DNA of 64,000 nt from the NCBI GenBank assembly GCA_017522785.1, contig JAFWYF010000001.1, positions 1 through 64,000 of the forward strand, read 5' to 3'. This document shows, piece by piece, positions 8,180-17,234 of the stretch (position 1 is the stretch's first letter; every line of letters starts with the position of its first letter). The stretch comes from Bacteroidaceae bacterium. Lineage in GTDB: Bacteria; Bacteroidota; Bacteroidia; Bacteroidales; Bacteroidaceae. Under the pieces are notes generated by a model. That model saw only the letters and a list, made by a program, of their open reading frames with translations. It was not told the DNA's origin and did no database searches. Both the position numbers and the translations under genes were made by a program.

Positions 8180-11100
8180 TCACTTAATGTAAACCTTCTT
8201 TCCGTCGATTATATAAATTCCCGGTGCTGTAACCTCCATAATATGGCGACCTGTTAAGTCAAAAATTCCTTTGGCTACATTATCTAACTTGATATTCTCT
8301 ATACCGGTGCTGTTATTGCTATATGAGATTACAACATCCATATTGCCATTAACTATATTACTTCCGGATACTGCTCCTGTAATCTCTTTCATTGTATAGC
8401 CATCTATCGTTGGAACTGATAGCATGTAGCTATCGCCTGCCATTAGATACTTGCTATTCGATTGTAGTATATTCTCCTCTTCATCGGTGCACTTTACGTT
8501 CACTGAAAAATAGGGAATAATATAATATTCGTATGCCATAAATGGGTGCCCTTCGTCCCAACCTGTGAAGGTGTGGTTGTCGTTTCCATTCCAATAAAGA
8601 TTGTTATTCCCTTTTACAAAGAATGTTCCATCGGCATTGTATTGAAATGTAAATTCTCCTCCTGTTGCTGATGCTGTATTTGCAGAACCTCTACTAAGTG
8701 TTGGGATATAGCATCCTAGACCGTTTACAACCTTGTAACTATCGCCCGAAGTCTCTATGTTCCAGATGTACGCAGGGCTACCCGATGTTGCACTATTATC
8801 GGTCATGATATTTGTGTTTATGGCACCAACATTCAAGAAACCGTTTCTTTTGCTCTCATCTTTGTTGTTGAACAGTAGATATGATTTCCCTGTTTTTATC
8901 TCTTTGACAGGCTCTCCAATGGCTCTGAAACCGCATATTCCTTCTGTTCTATATACGGCCTCTATGGTTATATCCTCGTTTGGAGTAATTGTACTCTCTG
9001 TTGTATTGCTCGATACAAATGTGTAGTATTCCAATACGGGGTATTCCAGTGCTATGCTTTCTCCTATGGGGCAACTCTGTTCTACTATTTCTATGATGCC
9101 TCCACGCTCTTCTATGCAACGTATAGCAATGGTATATGCGCTTCTTTTATATGTTACCTTTACTCTCTTGTGCTCATCGAGGCTGATGTATTTTGGTGCC
9201 TCCTCTGTACAATCATCGCCATAACCTTTTACAGACATATTCTTTATTTGTGGTGCATTGCATGTGTACTCCTCGTTTTGTTTGCCCGATTGGTAATAGT
9301 CGCCTAGGTGGTTACCCTGTTCGTCGTAGCAGTTATATGTAATCTGATACACATGTTCATACTTCCAGCCGGTTCCTTGTGGGTAGATTCCATTTACATT
9401 AAGGGTGTTGGGGTTGGTTGGCGCTTTTTCGGGCATTGGGAAGAGTGCTTTTCCGCCTGCTAAAATAGAAAAATCGTCAGTTTTGCTGTTGTATCTGTTC
9501 TGTAGAGTTATGGCTGTTTCTCCAAGTGTAATAGGTGCAGCAGTTCCACTTATGTAACGTCCTGTAGCAACATTGCGCAGTGTGAATTCTTGACCGGCAG
9601 AAAGTGTGTTTGCTGTTACTACTTCCCATACATCGGCAAGGTATGCTCCTGCAAGGGCATTTACATGTGCTTTACCATTGTCTGCCAAGCACCATCCTTT
9701 GAATTTTTCTACATTGTTTGTTATACGCACAAAGCTACCTTGCATAGGGTAATCTACTACTATATCGTCGGTGCTGTTTCCTATTGGTTGAAACTCCCAA
9801 ACTCCACTATTTCCATCGTTGGGGTTGTTCCATAGGTTTATGGCGTAATTCTGTCCACCTGCCGCCATGTTCATGTACATCCCTGTGGCTACTTTTGTGC
9901 TATGTATGCTGTAGCAGTAGTTCTCTCCATTTTTGTTGTATACGGCTTCTCCAAGTACAAAATCGTAGTGTCGTGTGTTATCGTCGTAATCCCAACGTGC
10001 ACTATTATTGTTTGCAGTGGGGGAACTGTTTACTGAACCGTTTGGCTTTGCTTTGTTTACAATGGCATATCTACCGGGGTTTTGTGGGTCTTCCATAACA
10101 GCCCACAATTGATAGTCGTATGCAGCGTTATCCTCTGCCACTACTGTACCGTTCCATAGACGGTTTACTTGTGCATTGCCGGTACCAATCTGTGATGCTC
10201 CTTCGCGCAGTAGTTCTATACATTTACCGCTACGTGATGCATCGGTGGCTCCTGTAACAATTCTATACCAATATTTTTGGTTCTCTGTTGAGTTGTTGGG
10301 CATGACCATTGCTTCTTCATCGCTATTGCTCTTCATGAAGTGGCGACCATACTCGTAGTTGTTGTAGTTCAATAACACGCTATCGGCTGTAATACGTTCA
10401 CAGAAATTGTCGAAATCCTTTTTGTCGGCAGGAGTCCATCCTGTTTCGGCAATGGCTATCAAACGTGGTAGAGCAAGGTATTCAAGTAGATAGTTGCTCT
10501 GTACATGCTCTGTCCAGAATGTGCCTTGTACTCCGCAGTAGTATTTCTGCAACTCGGCAGGAACGTCTGTGGGAACAGGAACATAATTGTATGTTGCACG
10601 TACATCGTCGTTTCCATTTCCTGCTCCAACAGGCTCACCGGGGTCAGTGCTTTGTTTACGGTTAATGTAGTAAGGGCCCCATGGGGTTATAATGGATTTC
10701 ATACCCAATTGTGCCGCTTGTAGAGCTGTCGGTTGCACTTTGCCCTGCTCCCAGCACATCATTGTTCCATTAGTACCTTTTATCAGGTCTACATTTGTTC
10801 CGTTTGCCGACAAACTCTCGTTCCACATTATTACATTGCGTTGTTTGTCGCCCTCTTTCGATGTAACATGGTCGGCAAGGAGTCGTACAAAACGCGACTG
10901 CAATTCGCGTATATGGCTAAAGCCCATCTCCTCTTTAAGTGCAAGACATTCTGCATTGTTCTCCCATGCACTAGTAGGACATTCGTCGCCACCAATGTGT
11001 ATTTGGTTGTAAGGGAATATATCTATTATCTCGTCGATAACATCTTTTGCAAATTGCAATGTTGCAGGGCTACCAACATTAAATACATCGGCAAATATGC

Positions 11101-12004
11101 CACCATCAACCTTAACACTATGGCTACCATTGGGAGTACAACTGAATTCGGGGTATGCGGCAAGTGCTGCACATGCATGTCCGGGGAACTCAATTTCGGG
11201 TATCACCTCAATATGTCGCTCTTTTGCATATTTTACAATGTCGCGTGCCTCTTCTTGTGTGTAAAAATAGGGGCCATAAGGCTCATTAGTATAATATCCG
11301 CCATATTCGGGGTCTACGCTCCACGAATTGCTACGTGTTGCTCCAACGGTTGTTAGTTTGGGATATTGCTTTATCTCTATTCGCCAACCTTGGTCGTCTA
11401 CAAGATGCCAGTGAAAACGGTTCATCTTGTAATAGGACATGACATCCAACATACGTTTAATCTCATCTACCTCAAAATAGTGGCGGGCAACATCGAGCAT
11501 GAAACCTCTGTATTCAAATCGTGGGGAGTCGGTTATGCTCAGAATGGGCAGGCTGAATTCTGTTACATCATCATCTTTAACTCCTGCCATAACGCATGGT
11601 GGAAGAATCTTTTTTATGCTCTGAAAAGCATAGTAAAAGCCTTGTGCTGTTGTTGCTGTTATGCTAACACCTTCTGTTGTTACATCAAGCGTATAGCCCT
11701 CGGTACCCAAATCTTCGCCTCCGTTGTATAGCGACATCTTAAAAAGTGCGTTGGAAGACTCTTTCTCGACAGAGATTGTGTAACCGGTAACTTTGGCAAG
11801 ATGCTCCGAGAACTTTTGTGCTTCGTTGCAATGCACATCTTCTAAATTTCCTGTTTCTATAACAAATGAGTTTGGAAGAGTTAGTTTCCCTTCGCCTACC
11901 GTCATCTGTTTTGGTGTAGGGGTTAGGTTTATGCTGTTATTTGCTAAAATGAGTAGCGGAAAGCATAAACTCAGTAGTAGGGTCAATAGTTTGGTTGTTT
12001 TCAT
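8180..12004 (-). CDS. Secreted GH20 beta-N-acetylhexosaminidase with T9SS sorting domain
   Basis: Removes terminal beta-linked GlcNAc or GalNAc from glycans such as mucin. Signal peptide at residues 1 to about 21. A GH20b domain (about 25-160) leads into the TIM-barrel: FEYRGFMLDVARHYF, FHWHLVDDQGWRIEI, and the catalytic Asp-Glu pair in HIGGDECP (about residue 340). The 1274-residue length far exceeds a minimal GH20. Beyond about residue 560 are beta-rich modules, including a MucBP-like stretch (YQITYNCYDEQGNHLG). The end (FDLTGRHIMEVTAPGIYIID) resembles a T9SS type A sorting domain, so surface export by type IX secretion is likely. It is last of a minus-strand run behind the TRIC gene (26-base gap). 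Exact substrate is not deducible. Confidence 0.92.
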   Translation of the reverse strand: MKTTKLLTLLLSLCFPLLILANNSINLTPTPKQMTVGEGKLTLPNSFVIETGNLEDVHCNEAQKFSEHLAKVTGYTISVEKESSNALFKMSLYNGGEDLGTEGYTLDVTTEGVSITATTAQGFYYAFQSIKKILPPCVMAGVKDDDVTEFSLPILSITDSPRFEYRGFMLDVARHYFEVDEIKRMLDVMSYYKMNRFHWHLVDDQGWRIEIKQYPKLTTVGATRSNSWSVDPEYGGYYTNEPYGPYFYTQEEARDIVKYAKERHIEVIPEIEFPGHACAALAAYPEFSCTPNGSHSVKVDGGIFADVFNVGSPATLQFAKDVIDEIIDIFPYNQIHIGGDECPTSAWENNAECLALKEEMGFSHIRELQSRFVRLLADHVTSKEGDKQRNVIMWNESLSANGTNVDLIKGTNGTMMCWEQGKVQPTALQAAQLGMKSIITPWGPYYINRKQSTDPGEPVGAGNGNDDVRATYNYVPVPTDVPAELQKYYCGVQGTFWTEHVQSNYLLEYLALPRLIAIAETGWTPADKKDFDNFCERITADSVLLNYNNYEYGRHFMKSNSDEEAMVMPNNSTENQKYWYRIVTGATDASRSGKCIELLREGASQIGTGNAQVNRLWNGTVVAEDNAAYDYQLWAVMEDPQNPGRYAIVNKAKPNGSVNSSPTANNNSARWDYDDNTRHYDFVLGEAVYNKNGENYCYSIHSTKVATGMYMNMAAGGQNYAINLWNNPNDGNSGVWEFQPIGNSTDDIVVDYPMQGSFVRITNNVEKFKGWCLADNGKAHVNALAGAYLADVWEVVTANTLSAGQEFTLRNVATGRYISGTAAPITLGETAITLQNRYNSKTDDFSILAGGKALFPMPEKAPTNPNTLNVNGIYPQGTGWKYEHVYQITYNCYDEQGNHLGDYYQSGKQNEEYTCNAPQIKNMSVKGYGDDCTEEAPKYISLDEHKRVKVTYKRSAYTIAIRCIEERGGIIEIVEQSCPIGESIALEYPVLEYYTFVSSNTTESTITPNEDITIEAVYRTEGICGFRAIGEPVKEIKTGKSYLLFNNKDESKRNGFLNVGAINTNIMTDNSATSGSPAYIWNIETSGDSYKVVNGLGCYIPTLSRGSANTASATGGEFTFQYNADGTFFVKGNNNLYWNGNDNHTFTGWDEGHPFMAYEYYIIPYFSVNVKCTDEEENILQSNSKYLMAGDSYMLSVPTIDGYTMKEITGAVSGSNIVNGNMDVVISYSNNSTGIENIKLDNVAKGIFDLTGRHIMEVTAPGIYIIDGKKVYIK

Positions 12005-12030
12005 GGTAAGTTGTTTTTAATTTATATTGT

Positions 12031-12660
12031 TTATTCTTCGCCTCCTTTTAATGTCGGTAGACATATATGGAACTTAACAGCAAGTATTCGTACAAGGAAT
12101 ACGCTTGTACCACACAAGATATGTGTGAAATGCATGTTCATGTCCATTATATTGCATATTCCGTAAACAATTCCACCTATAACACATGCCATTGCATAAA
12201 TCTCTTTTCTGAAAATCAGTGGTATCTCGTTAATGAACACATCGCGTATGACACCACCGGCAGCTCCGGTCATGGTACCCATAATTATAGCCACCCATAG
12301 ATGGTAACCACAATCCAATGTTTTTTGTACACCTACTACGGTAAATAGAGCTAAGCCTATGGCGTCGAATATGAAAAAGGTGTTGTTCAAACGAATGAGA
12401 TACTTGCTGAACATTATTACACAGAGCAGTGCCATACCCGAACAAACAAGATAAATAGAGTCTGTCATCCAGAAAGGGGTTACACCCAACATCATATCTC
12501 TGAAAGTTCCTCCACCGACGGCTGTGGCTACTCCAACAACATAGGCACCAAACCAGTCGAATTTTTTTGCCGAAGCCAAACGTATACCACTTATTGCAAA
12601 TGCAAATGTTCCAAGAAATTCAATAACCTGAACAAAGGTGGGCATTGTTAAATTAAGCAT
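12031..12660 (-). CDS. TRIC-type membrane channel protein (UPF0126/YicG family)
   Basis: Small membrane protein of about 209 residues with seven hydrophobic segments. It has the repeated glycine-rich motif of UPF0126/TRIC cation channels: GVATAVGGGTFRDMMLG in the first half and MTGAAGGVIRDVFINEIP in the second. Bacterial homologues form trimeric monovalent-cation channels. I chose the ATG at 12660 (MLNLTMPTF) because the family begins there; the frame extends to 12723 through sequence that reads as the spacer after the transglutaminase gene. It lies between that gene (78-base gap) and the GH20 gene. A role linked to glycan breakdown is not implied by the family. Confidence 0.85.
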   Translation of the reverse strand: MLNLTMPTFVQVIEFLGTFAFAISGIRLASAKKFDWFGAYVVGVATAVGGGTFRDMMLGVTPFWMTDSIYLVCSGMALLCVIMFSKYLIRLNNTFFIFDAIGLALFTVVGVQKTLDCGYHLWVAIIMGTMTGAAGGVIRDVFINEIPLIFRKEIYAMACVIGGIVYGICNIMDMNMHFTHILCGTSVFLVRILAVKFHICLPTLKGGEE

Positions 12661-12738
12661 GGATATATCTTTATTATGTTTTTTAATACAAAATGAGTGC
12701 ACCAATCTTGTCGGCACACCCATTTTGTTGTTAAGATA

Positions 12739-14019
12739 TTACTCTTTTATCTGTGGAATATTTGTGTATTCGCCACGTATGATTTGGAAATCATTTGCAA
12801 CTTCATAGAAAGCTCCGTCGGCAACATTTGTCGATACCGGAACATATGCTTTATGCAAATTGGGGCAATGCTCGATTGCTGTTCCATCGATGTTTGTTGT
12901 TCCTTCGGGGAATACTACGATTTCGAGCTTATCCAAATGTTTAATCTTGCACTCTTTGTCGAATGATTTTATATATTTAACCTCGAGGAAGGTTGTTGCA
13001 GGCGCCACATAAACCATCATGTATTCTCCTACATAATTCTTTTCGTAAATGGCATTGGAGTAACTGAGGTATGTGGGATGTTCGGGGTCTACATGTATTG
13101 CCGAAATGTTTTTATAATTTACAAGGCTGATATAATAGTCGCTGTTGTAGATTGTCTCAATATTCTTACCTATGTAAAGTTCGCTAATCTCTGTATTGCC
13201 GAAGTCCTCATTAACATTCCATGCTTCGGGATTTATTGATGTAACTGTGAATCCTTCGATGCTATAAGGTACAACTGCCGGCATCTCCGAAGGTTTTATT
13301 TTTCTTACATTAATGTGTCCCTGATAGAAATTATATACAAAATTCTCATCTTCGTAAATGTCGGCATCGAATGAGGTCGATACTAAATGTTTATATGCAC
13401 CGATGTTGCTGGTTTCTGTATCGTATGTATCGCTGTTAGTAGGGTCGCAAACGTACCATTTCCCATTGCAATATACATTACTCCATGCATGACCATAGCC
13501 ATAGGGCTGTCCATTCCCGTCAGGATTATAAAAACCATTTGTTGTGAAACAAAGTATGTTCTGTGAATGTAGCATTACCGAAAGTAGGTCTGCATAACCT
13601 TGACAAACTGCTTGGCGATTTTTAAAAACAGAATACGGATCGTTGCTTACAGGAGAATGTGCATATTTAACAGTTCTGACATCTTTATAGATTTTTGCAT
13701 ATCTCTCCATGTCGGTTTTACAATCTGCAACAAGCTTGTCTGTATACTCTTTAATTTCGTTGTATTCTTGTTCTGTTATCTGTATTTTAGATAGTTCGTT
13801 CTTTAGATTGCTACCAAATATTGTGAACAAAGTGTTAATCTTTTCACTATTTAAACCGCTTAGCTTAACGGAATTGTCGGCTTCGGGGAACTTAATCTCT
13901 TGTGAATGTTGAGGATTGTTGTTTACCTCGTCGAGGTTAATTCCGTCGTTGTCCGACGTACATGAAAACATTAGAAATGATAATGCTAATGTTGCAATAA
14001 GGCGTAACTGTTTTTTCAT
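12739..14019 (-). CDS. Transglutaminase-like lipoprotein with LRR_5-type tail
   Basis: Lipoprotein signal at the N-terminus (SFLMFSC, lipidated Cys20). The middle is a transglutaminase/protease-like fold with the full Cys-His-Asp triad: NRQAVCQGYADLL (Cys about 139), GHAWSNV (His about 176) and CDPTNSD (Asp about 193). The C-terminal third looks like a short BspA-type LRR_5 region ending in YVPVSTNVADGAFYEVANDF. Members are surface or periplasmic proteins that may cleave or crosslink peptides; the substrate is unknown. The gene is first of a minus-strand run with the TRIC and GH20 genes. A TATCTTCG box lies 31 bases upstream. Confidence 0.85.
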   Translation of the reverse strand: MKKQLRLIATLALSFLMFSCTSDNDGINLDEVNNNPQHSQEIKFPEADNSVKLSGLNSEKINTLFTIFGSNLKNELSKIQITEQEYNEIKEYTDKLVADCKTDMERYAKIYKDVRTVKYAHSPVSNDPYSVFKNRQAVCQGYADLLSVMLHSQNILCFTTNGFYNPDGNGQPYGYGHAWSNVYCNGKWYVCDPTNSDTYDTETSNIGAYKHLVSTSFDADIYEDENFVYNFYQGHINVRKIKPSEMPAVVPYSIEGFTVTSINPEAWNVNEDFGNTEISELYIGKNIETIYNSDYYISLVNYKNISAIHVDPEHPTYLSYSNAIYEKNYVGEYMMVYVAPATTFLEVKYIKSFDKECKIKHLDKLEIVVFPEGTTNIDGTAIEHCPNLHKAYVPVSTNVADGAFYEVANDFQIIRGEYTNIPQIKE

Positions 14020-14050
14020 ATTTAGATAATTATTTGTTTGTAAAATTTTT

Positions 14051-14058
14051 CGAAGATA
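14051..14058 (-). promoter_or_regulatory. Variant -7 box upstream of the transglutaminase gene
   Basis: On the minus strand TATCTTCG reads 31 bases before the ATG at 14019. It differs from the TAnnTTTG consensus by one base and belongs to a set of similar TAnnTTCG boxes in this window. Confidence 0.4.
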
Positions 14059-14185
14059 GTTCTATTTTCTCTAATTATTAACAATTGTTCTAAGTTTTAA
14101 CTTTTTTTACCTCAAAAAAGGCTTTATATAGCTGTTTGGCTATGAAAAAGGACCGTTTGATAGAATGTTTATCTACTTTTTTATT

Positions 14186-14193
14186 TACATTCG
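14186..14193 (+). promoter_or_regulatory. Variant -7 box of the PAP2 gene
   Basis: TACATTCG followed by C lies 20 bases before the ATG at 14214. Because it falls inside the longer reading frame that starts at 14136, it argues for the shorter start. Confidence 0.4.
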
Positions 14194-14213
14194 CAAAAGA
14201 AAATAACAGTTAT

Positions 14214-14795
14214 ATGATGGGCGAAAATCAGAAACAGAGAGGTATAACCTATATAAAGCAATTTTATCTGTTTTTAATACTATTGTTGCTATCACAGGGT
14301 GTTTGTGCACAAAGTCGCGAAGGGGTGAAAACTTCAACCGATTTGCTTATGTTCCTTCCATCGGCAGTAGGGGCGGGTAAGGCGCTTGTTGATAGTGATT
14401 ATAAGGGGTTGTTGCAACTAGCCGAAACGGGTGTGACGTCAGTTGCAGTTTCCTATTTACTCAAGTATACAATTAAAAAGAGACGTCCCGATGGTAGCGA
14501 CAATCACTCTTTCCCATCGAACCATACAGGGGTGGCTTTTGCAGGGGCTGCTTTTCTACAGCGTCGTTATGGCTGGACGTGGGGAGCACCGGCCTATGCT
14601 GTTGCTACTTATGTGGGGTGGGGGCGTGTCTATTCCAAACGACACGATACTTGGGATGTGCTTGCAGGAACTGCTATTGGCATCGCTTCGGCCTATATAT
14701 ATACACGACCATTTGCTAAAAAATATCAACTGACAATTGCTCCCGCATTATCATCGTGTGGGGGTTGTGGGGTCTATTTCTCTATGAACTTTTAA
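14214..14795 (+). CDS. PAP2-superfamily membrane phosphatase
   Basis: Phosphatidic acid phosphatase type 2 enzyme, likely acting on a lipid phosphate such as undecaprenyl diphosphate or phosphatidylglycerol phosphate at the periplasmic face. All three family motifs are present: KKRRPDG (K-x6-RP type, about residue 88), PSNH (about residue 100; the usual form is PSGH), and GRVYSKRHDTWDV, giving the R-x5-H signature (about 138-145). A hydrophobic N-terminal segment (YLFLILLLLSQGVCAQS) looks like a signal peptide, as in other secreted Bacteroidales PAP2 proteins. I chose the start at 14214 (or 14217) because a promoter-like box lies at 14186; the frame opens upstream at 14136. It stands alone between divergent and downstream genes. 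Confidence 0.85.
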   Translation: MMGENQKQRGITYIKQFYLFLILLLLSQGVCAQSREGVKTSTDLLMFLPSAVGAGKALVDSDYKGLLQLAETGVTSVAVSYLLKYTIKKRRPDGSDNHSFPSNHTGVAFAGAAFLQRRYGWTWGAPAYAVATYVGWGRVYSKRHDTWDVLAGTAIGIASAYIYTRPFAKKYQLTIAPALSSCGGCGVYFSMNF

Positions 14796-14890
14796 CAGTT
14801 ATATGCCGTTTTACATACGACTTAAATTAATCTCTTAATTTTTTAAAAGTTGTTTCCTTAATTTTGTGTAGTATATGTAGGAAAAAGTGT

Positions 14891-14898
14891 TACCTTTG
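14891..14898 (+). promoter_or_regulatory. -7 box of nadA
   Basis: TACCTTTG fits TAnnTTTG and lies 51 bases before the ATG at 14950. The nearest TTTG upstream (14863-14866) is 24 bases away, longer than usual. The box lies inside a longer frame opening at 14887, so that start is rejected. Confidence 0.5.
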
Positions 14899-14949
14899 TG
14901 GGTGATAATGCCTGTTCTTATAAATGATTTGAACATAATAAAAGAGATT

Positions 14950-15945
14950 ATGATAGTAAATGAAGAGTGGAAAATAAAAGGTTATATAGATGAACCAATT
15001 CCCGAAAATATAGATTTGAAAGCAGAGATTCGTCGTTTGTGTAATGAGAAAAATGCTGTAATATTGGCACATTATTATACACGTGGCGAGATTCAGGATG
15101 TTGCCGACTTTGTAGGTGATAGCCTTGCTCTTGCACAACAAGCCGAAAAGACCGATGCCGACATAATAGTAATGTGTGGTGTTCACTTTATGGCTGAGAC
15201 AAACAAAATTCTCTGTCCCGATAAAATAGTGTTGTTGCCCGATCTTAATGCCGGTTGTTCTCTTGCCGATAGTTGCCCTGCCGAGGAACTTGCGAAATAT
15301 AAAGAGGAACATCCTGAATATAAAGTTATTGCATATGTGAATACTTCGGCTGCTGTTAAGGCACTTACAGATGTAGTGGTAACATCCTCAAATGCTCGTG
15401 AGGTGGTGGATAGCTTCCCTAAAGATGAAAAAATTATTTTTGCTCCCGATAAGAATTTAGGAAATTATTTGAATGCTGTAACAGGTCGTTCCATGATGCT
15501 TTGGAATGGTGGATGTCATGTTCATGAAGAATTTTCGGTAGAGAAAATAGTTGAACTAAAAAGTTTAAATCCTAAGGCTAAAGTTCTTGCTCATCCTGAA
15601 TGTAAAAGTGGTGTACTTGCTTTAGCCGACTATGTAGGTTCTACAGCAGCCATACTAAAATTTGCGCAAAACGACGATTGTGATACGTTTATTGTCGCAA
15701 CAGAGAGTGGTATATTACATGAGATGCAAAAACGTTGCCCACAAAAAACGTTCATACCAGTTCCTCCTCTTTCAGGAACATGTGCATGTAATGAATGTGC
15801 TTATATGCGTTTGAATACATTGGAAAAACTATATAATTGTTTGAAGTTTGAGTGGCCATACGTGGAATTAGATTCTGCAATGCGCGAAAGAGCAAAATTG
15901 CCTATCGAGAAAATGCTGGAAATTTCTGCAAAAATGAATAAATAA
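14950..15945 (+). CDS. nadA: Quinolinate synthase A
   Basis: Condenses iminoaspartate with dihydroxyacetone phosphate to quinolinate in de novo NAD synthesis; cytosolic [4Fe-4S] enzyme. The 331-residue protein has the three-domain pseudo-repeat of NadA. The cluster cysteines are visible in IVMCGVHFMAE, NGGCHVHEEF and GTCACNECAYMRLN. HYYTRGEIQDVADFVGDS near the N-terminus is the family signature. I chose the start at 14950 since a TACCTTTG promoter box at 14891 lies within any longer frame. nadB and nadC are not nearby. A strong bidirectional terminator follows. Confidence 0.96.
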   Translation: MIVNEEWKIKGYIDEPIPENIDLKAEIRRLCNEKNAVILAHYYTRGEIQDVADFVGDSLALAQQAEKTDADIIVMCGVHFMAETNKILCPDKIVLLPDLNAGCSLADSCPAEELAKYKEEHPEYKVIAYVNTSAAVKALTDVVVTSSNAREVVDSFPKDEKIIFAPDKNLGNYLNAVTGRSMMLWNGGCHVHEEFSVEKIVELKSLNPKAKVLAHPECKSGVLALADYVGSTAAILKFAQNDDCDTFIVATESGILHEMQKRCPQKTFIPVPPLSGTCACNECAYMRLNTLEKLYNCLKFEWPYVELDSAMRERAKLPIEKMLEISAKMNK

Positions 15946-15960
15946 ATTTTCTACTATATA

Positions 15961-15999
15961 AATAAGAGACGCGATTGCCGAGCAATCGCGTCTCTTATT
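15961..15999. terminator. Bidirectional terminator between nadA and tdh
   Basis: Perfect 18-base arms (15961-15978 and 15982-15999; core GCGATTGC with GCAATCGC) with a 3-base loop. A/T-rich arm bases supply T-runs in both directions. It separates converging genes. Confidence 0.9.
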
Positions 16000-16016
16000 T
16001 ATTGTATTATGTATTG

Positions 16017-16973
16017 TTATTTTCCGTAACGTTCACGAAGAGTCTTAATCATGTCTACAGTCATGCTGTCGAGGTCGTATGTGGGAGACCAATCCCATTC
16101 ATTGCGTGCACAAGAGTCGTCCATTTTGTCGGGCCAAGATTCTGCAATAGCCTGACGTACAGGGTCGTCTACATAATGCATCTTAAAGTCGGGAATATAT
16201 TTAAGTATGGCATTCTTAATGATTTCGGGGTCGAAACTCATTGATGCTACGTTAAATGCGTTGCGGTGAACAAGACGCGCAGGGTCGGCATTCATAATGT
16301 CAATAGCAGCCTTTAGTGCATCGGGCATGTACATCATATCCATGAATGTTCCAGCTTTTATAGGACATGCGAAATCTTCGCCCTTAACAGCTGCATAGTA
16401 AATTTCTACTGCATAGTCTGTTGTTCCGCCACCGGGAAGTGTTACGTTTGAAATCAATCCGGGGAAACGAACAGCACGTGTATCAACACCATATTTTGTA
16501 AAATAGTAGTCGCTAAGCAACTCGGTTGCAACCTTTGTTACTCCATACATGGTGCGAGGACGCTGAATGGTGTCTTGTGGCGTGTTCATACGTGGAGTAT
16601 TGGGGCCAAATGAACCAATTGAACTTGGAGTAAATACTGCACATTTTTTTTCACGTGCAATCTCCAGAATATTAATAAGACCATTCATCTGTATATCCCA
16701 AGCCAACAATGGTTTTGCCTCGGCAACAGCAGAGAGCAGTGCTGCAAGGTTGTATATTGTGTCAATATTGTATTTGTCTACAATATCGGCAAGCTGTTTT
16801 GCATCGCAGACATTTGCTATAGCCGAAGGACCACTTTCGAGTAACTCTCCTTTGGGTTCTGCACCTTGAATGTAACCAGCAACAATATTTCCATTGGGAA
16901 TTTGCTTGCGCAATGTCATTGTAAGTTCGGAACCGATTTGACCGGTAGAACCGATGATTAGTACATTTTTCAT
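16017..16973 (-). CDS. L-threonine 3-dehydrogenase, SDR type
   Basis: Oxidises L-threonine to 2-amino-3-ketobutyrate with NAD, feeding the adjacent Kbl enzyme. The 318-residue extended short-chain dehydrogenase has the Rossmann motif IGSTGQIG at its N-terminus and the catalytic Tyr-Lys pair in MYGVTKVATE, with a Ser in TPSSIGSFG. It is of the epimerase-like rather than the zinc-dependent Tdh type, as is usual in Bacteroidetes. I chose ATG 16973 because it places the Rossmann strand at the start; the frame opens at 17048. It is divergent from kbl, which supports the specific assignment over a generic nucleotide-sugar epimerase. Confidence 0.9.
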   Translation of the reverse strand: MKNVLIIGSTGQIGSELTMTLRKQIPNGNIVAGYIQGAEPKGELLESGPSAIANVCDAKQLADIVDKYNIDTIYNLAALLSAVAEAKPLLAWDIQMNGLINILEIAREKKCAVFTPSSIGSFGPNTPRMNTPQDTIQRPRTMYGVTKVATELLSDYYFTKYGVDTRAVRFPGLISNVTLPGGGTTDYAVEIYYAAVKGEDFACPIKAGTFMDMMYMPDALKAAIDIMNADPARLVHRNAFNVASMSFDPEIIKNAILKYIPDFKMHYVDDPVRQAIAESWPDKMDDSCARNEWDWSPTYDLDSMTVDMIKTLRERYGK

Positions 16974-17050
16974 ATTTATAATCAATGTGTTATATTTGTT
17001 GTCCTCTTTTGGTACACTTAAACAATGTGGTGAAAGTGTAAATGACACTG

Positions 17051-17058
17051 CGAATATA
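17051..17058 (-). promoter_or_regulatory. Variant -7 box upstream of tdh
   Basis: The minus strand reads TATATTCG followed by C, 78 bases before the ATG at 16973. One base off TAnnTTTG. Position fits, proof is lacking. Confidence 0.35.
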
Positions 17059-17148
17059 CATTTATTTTTTTTACACTTGTATCGGTTTTGTCTTTTTTTT
17101 AAATAATATTTTTTTTTCTAAAAATGTAACATTGTTTGCGAAATAAAT

Positions 17149-17156
17149 TACATTTG
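17149..17156 (+). promoter_or_regulatory. -7 box of kbl
   Basis: TACATTTG followed by C, 79 bases before the kbl ATG, matches TAnnTTTG. No TTTG lies at the ideal distance upstream. Confidence 0.5.
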
Positions 17157-17234
17157 CAGTTGAATTAAGATTTATAATCTCTAATTATTATTAACGTTGT
17201 ATAAATTGTTTAACAAAAATAAAAGATTTACAAA

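Noticed and set aside
10733-11356. 207-codon frame antisense to the GH20 gene
   Set aside because: It lies wholly inside a well-supported gene and has a Cys/Tyr-rich composition typical of a shadow frame.
14136-14213. Longer N-terminus of the PAP2 protein
   Set aside because: A promoter-like box at 14186 lies within it and the signal-like segment fits the later start.
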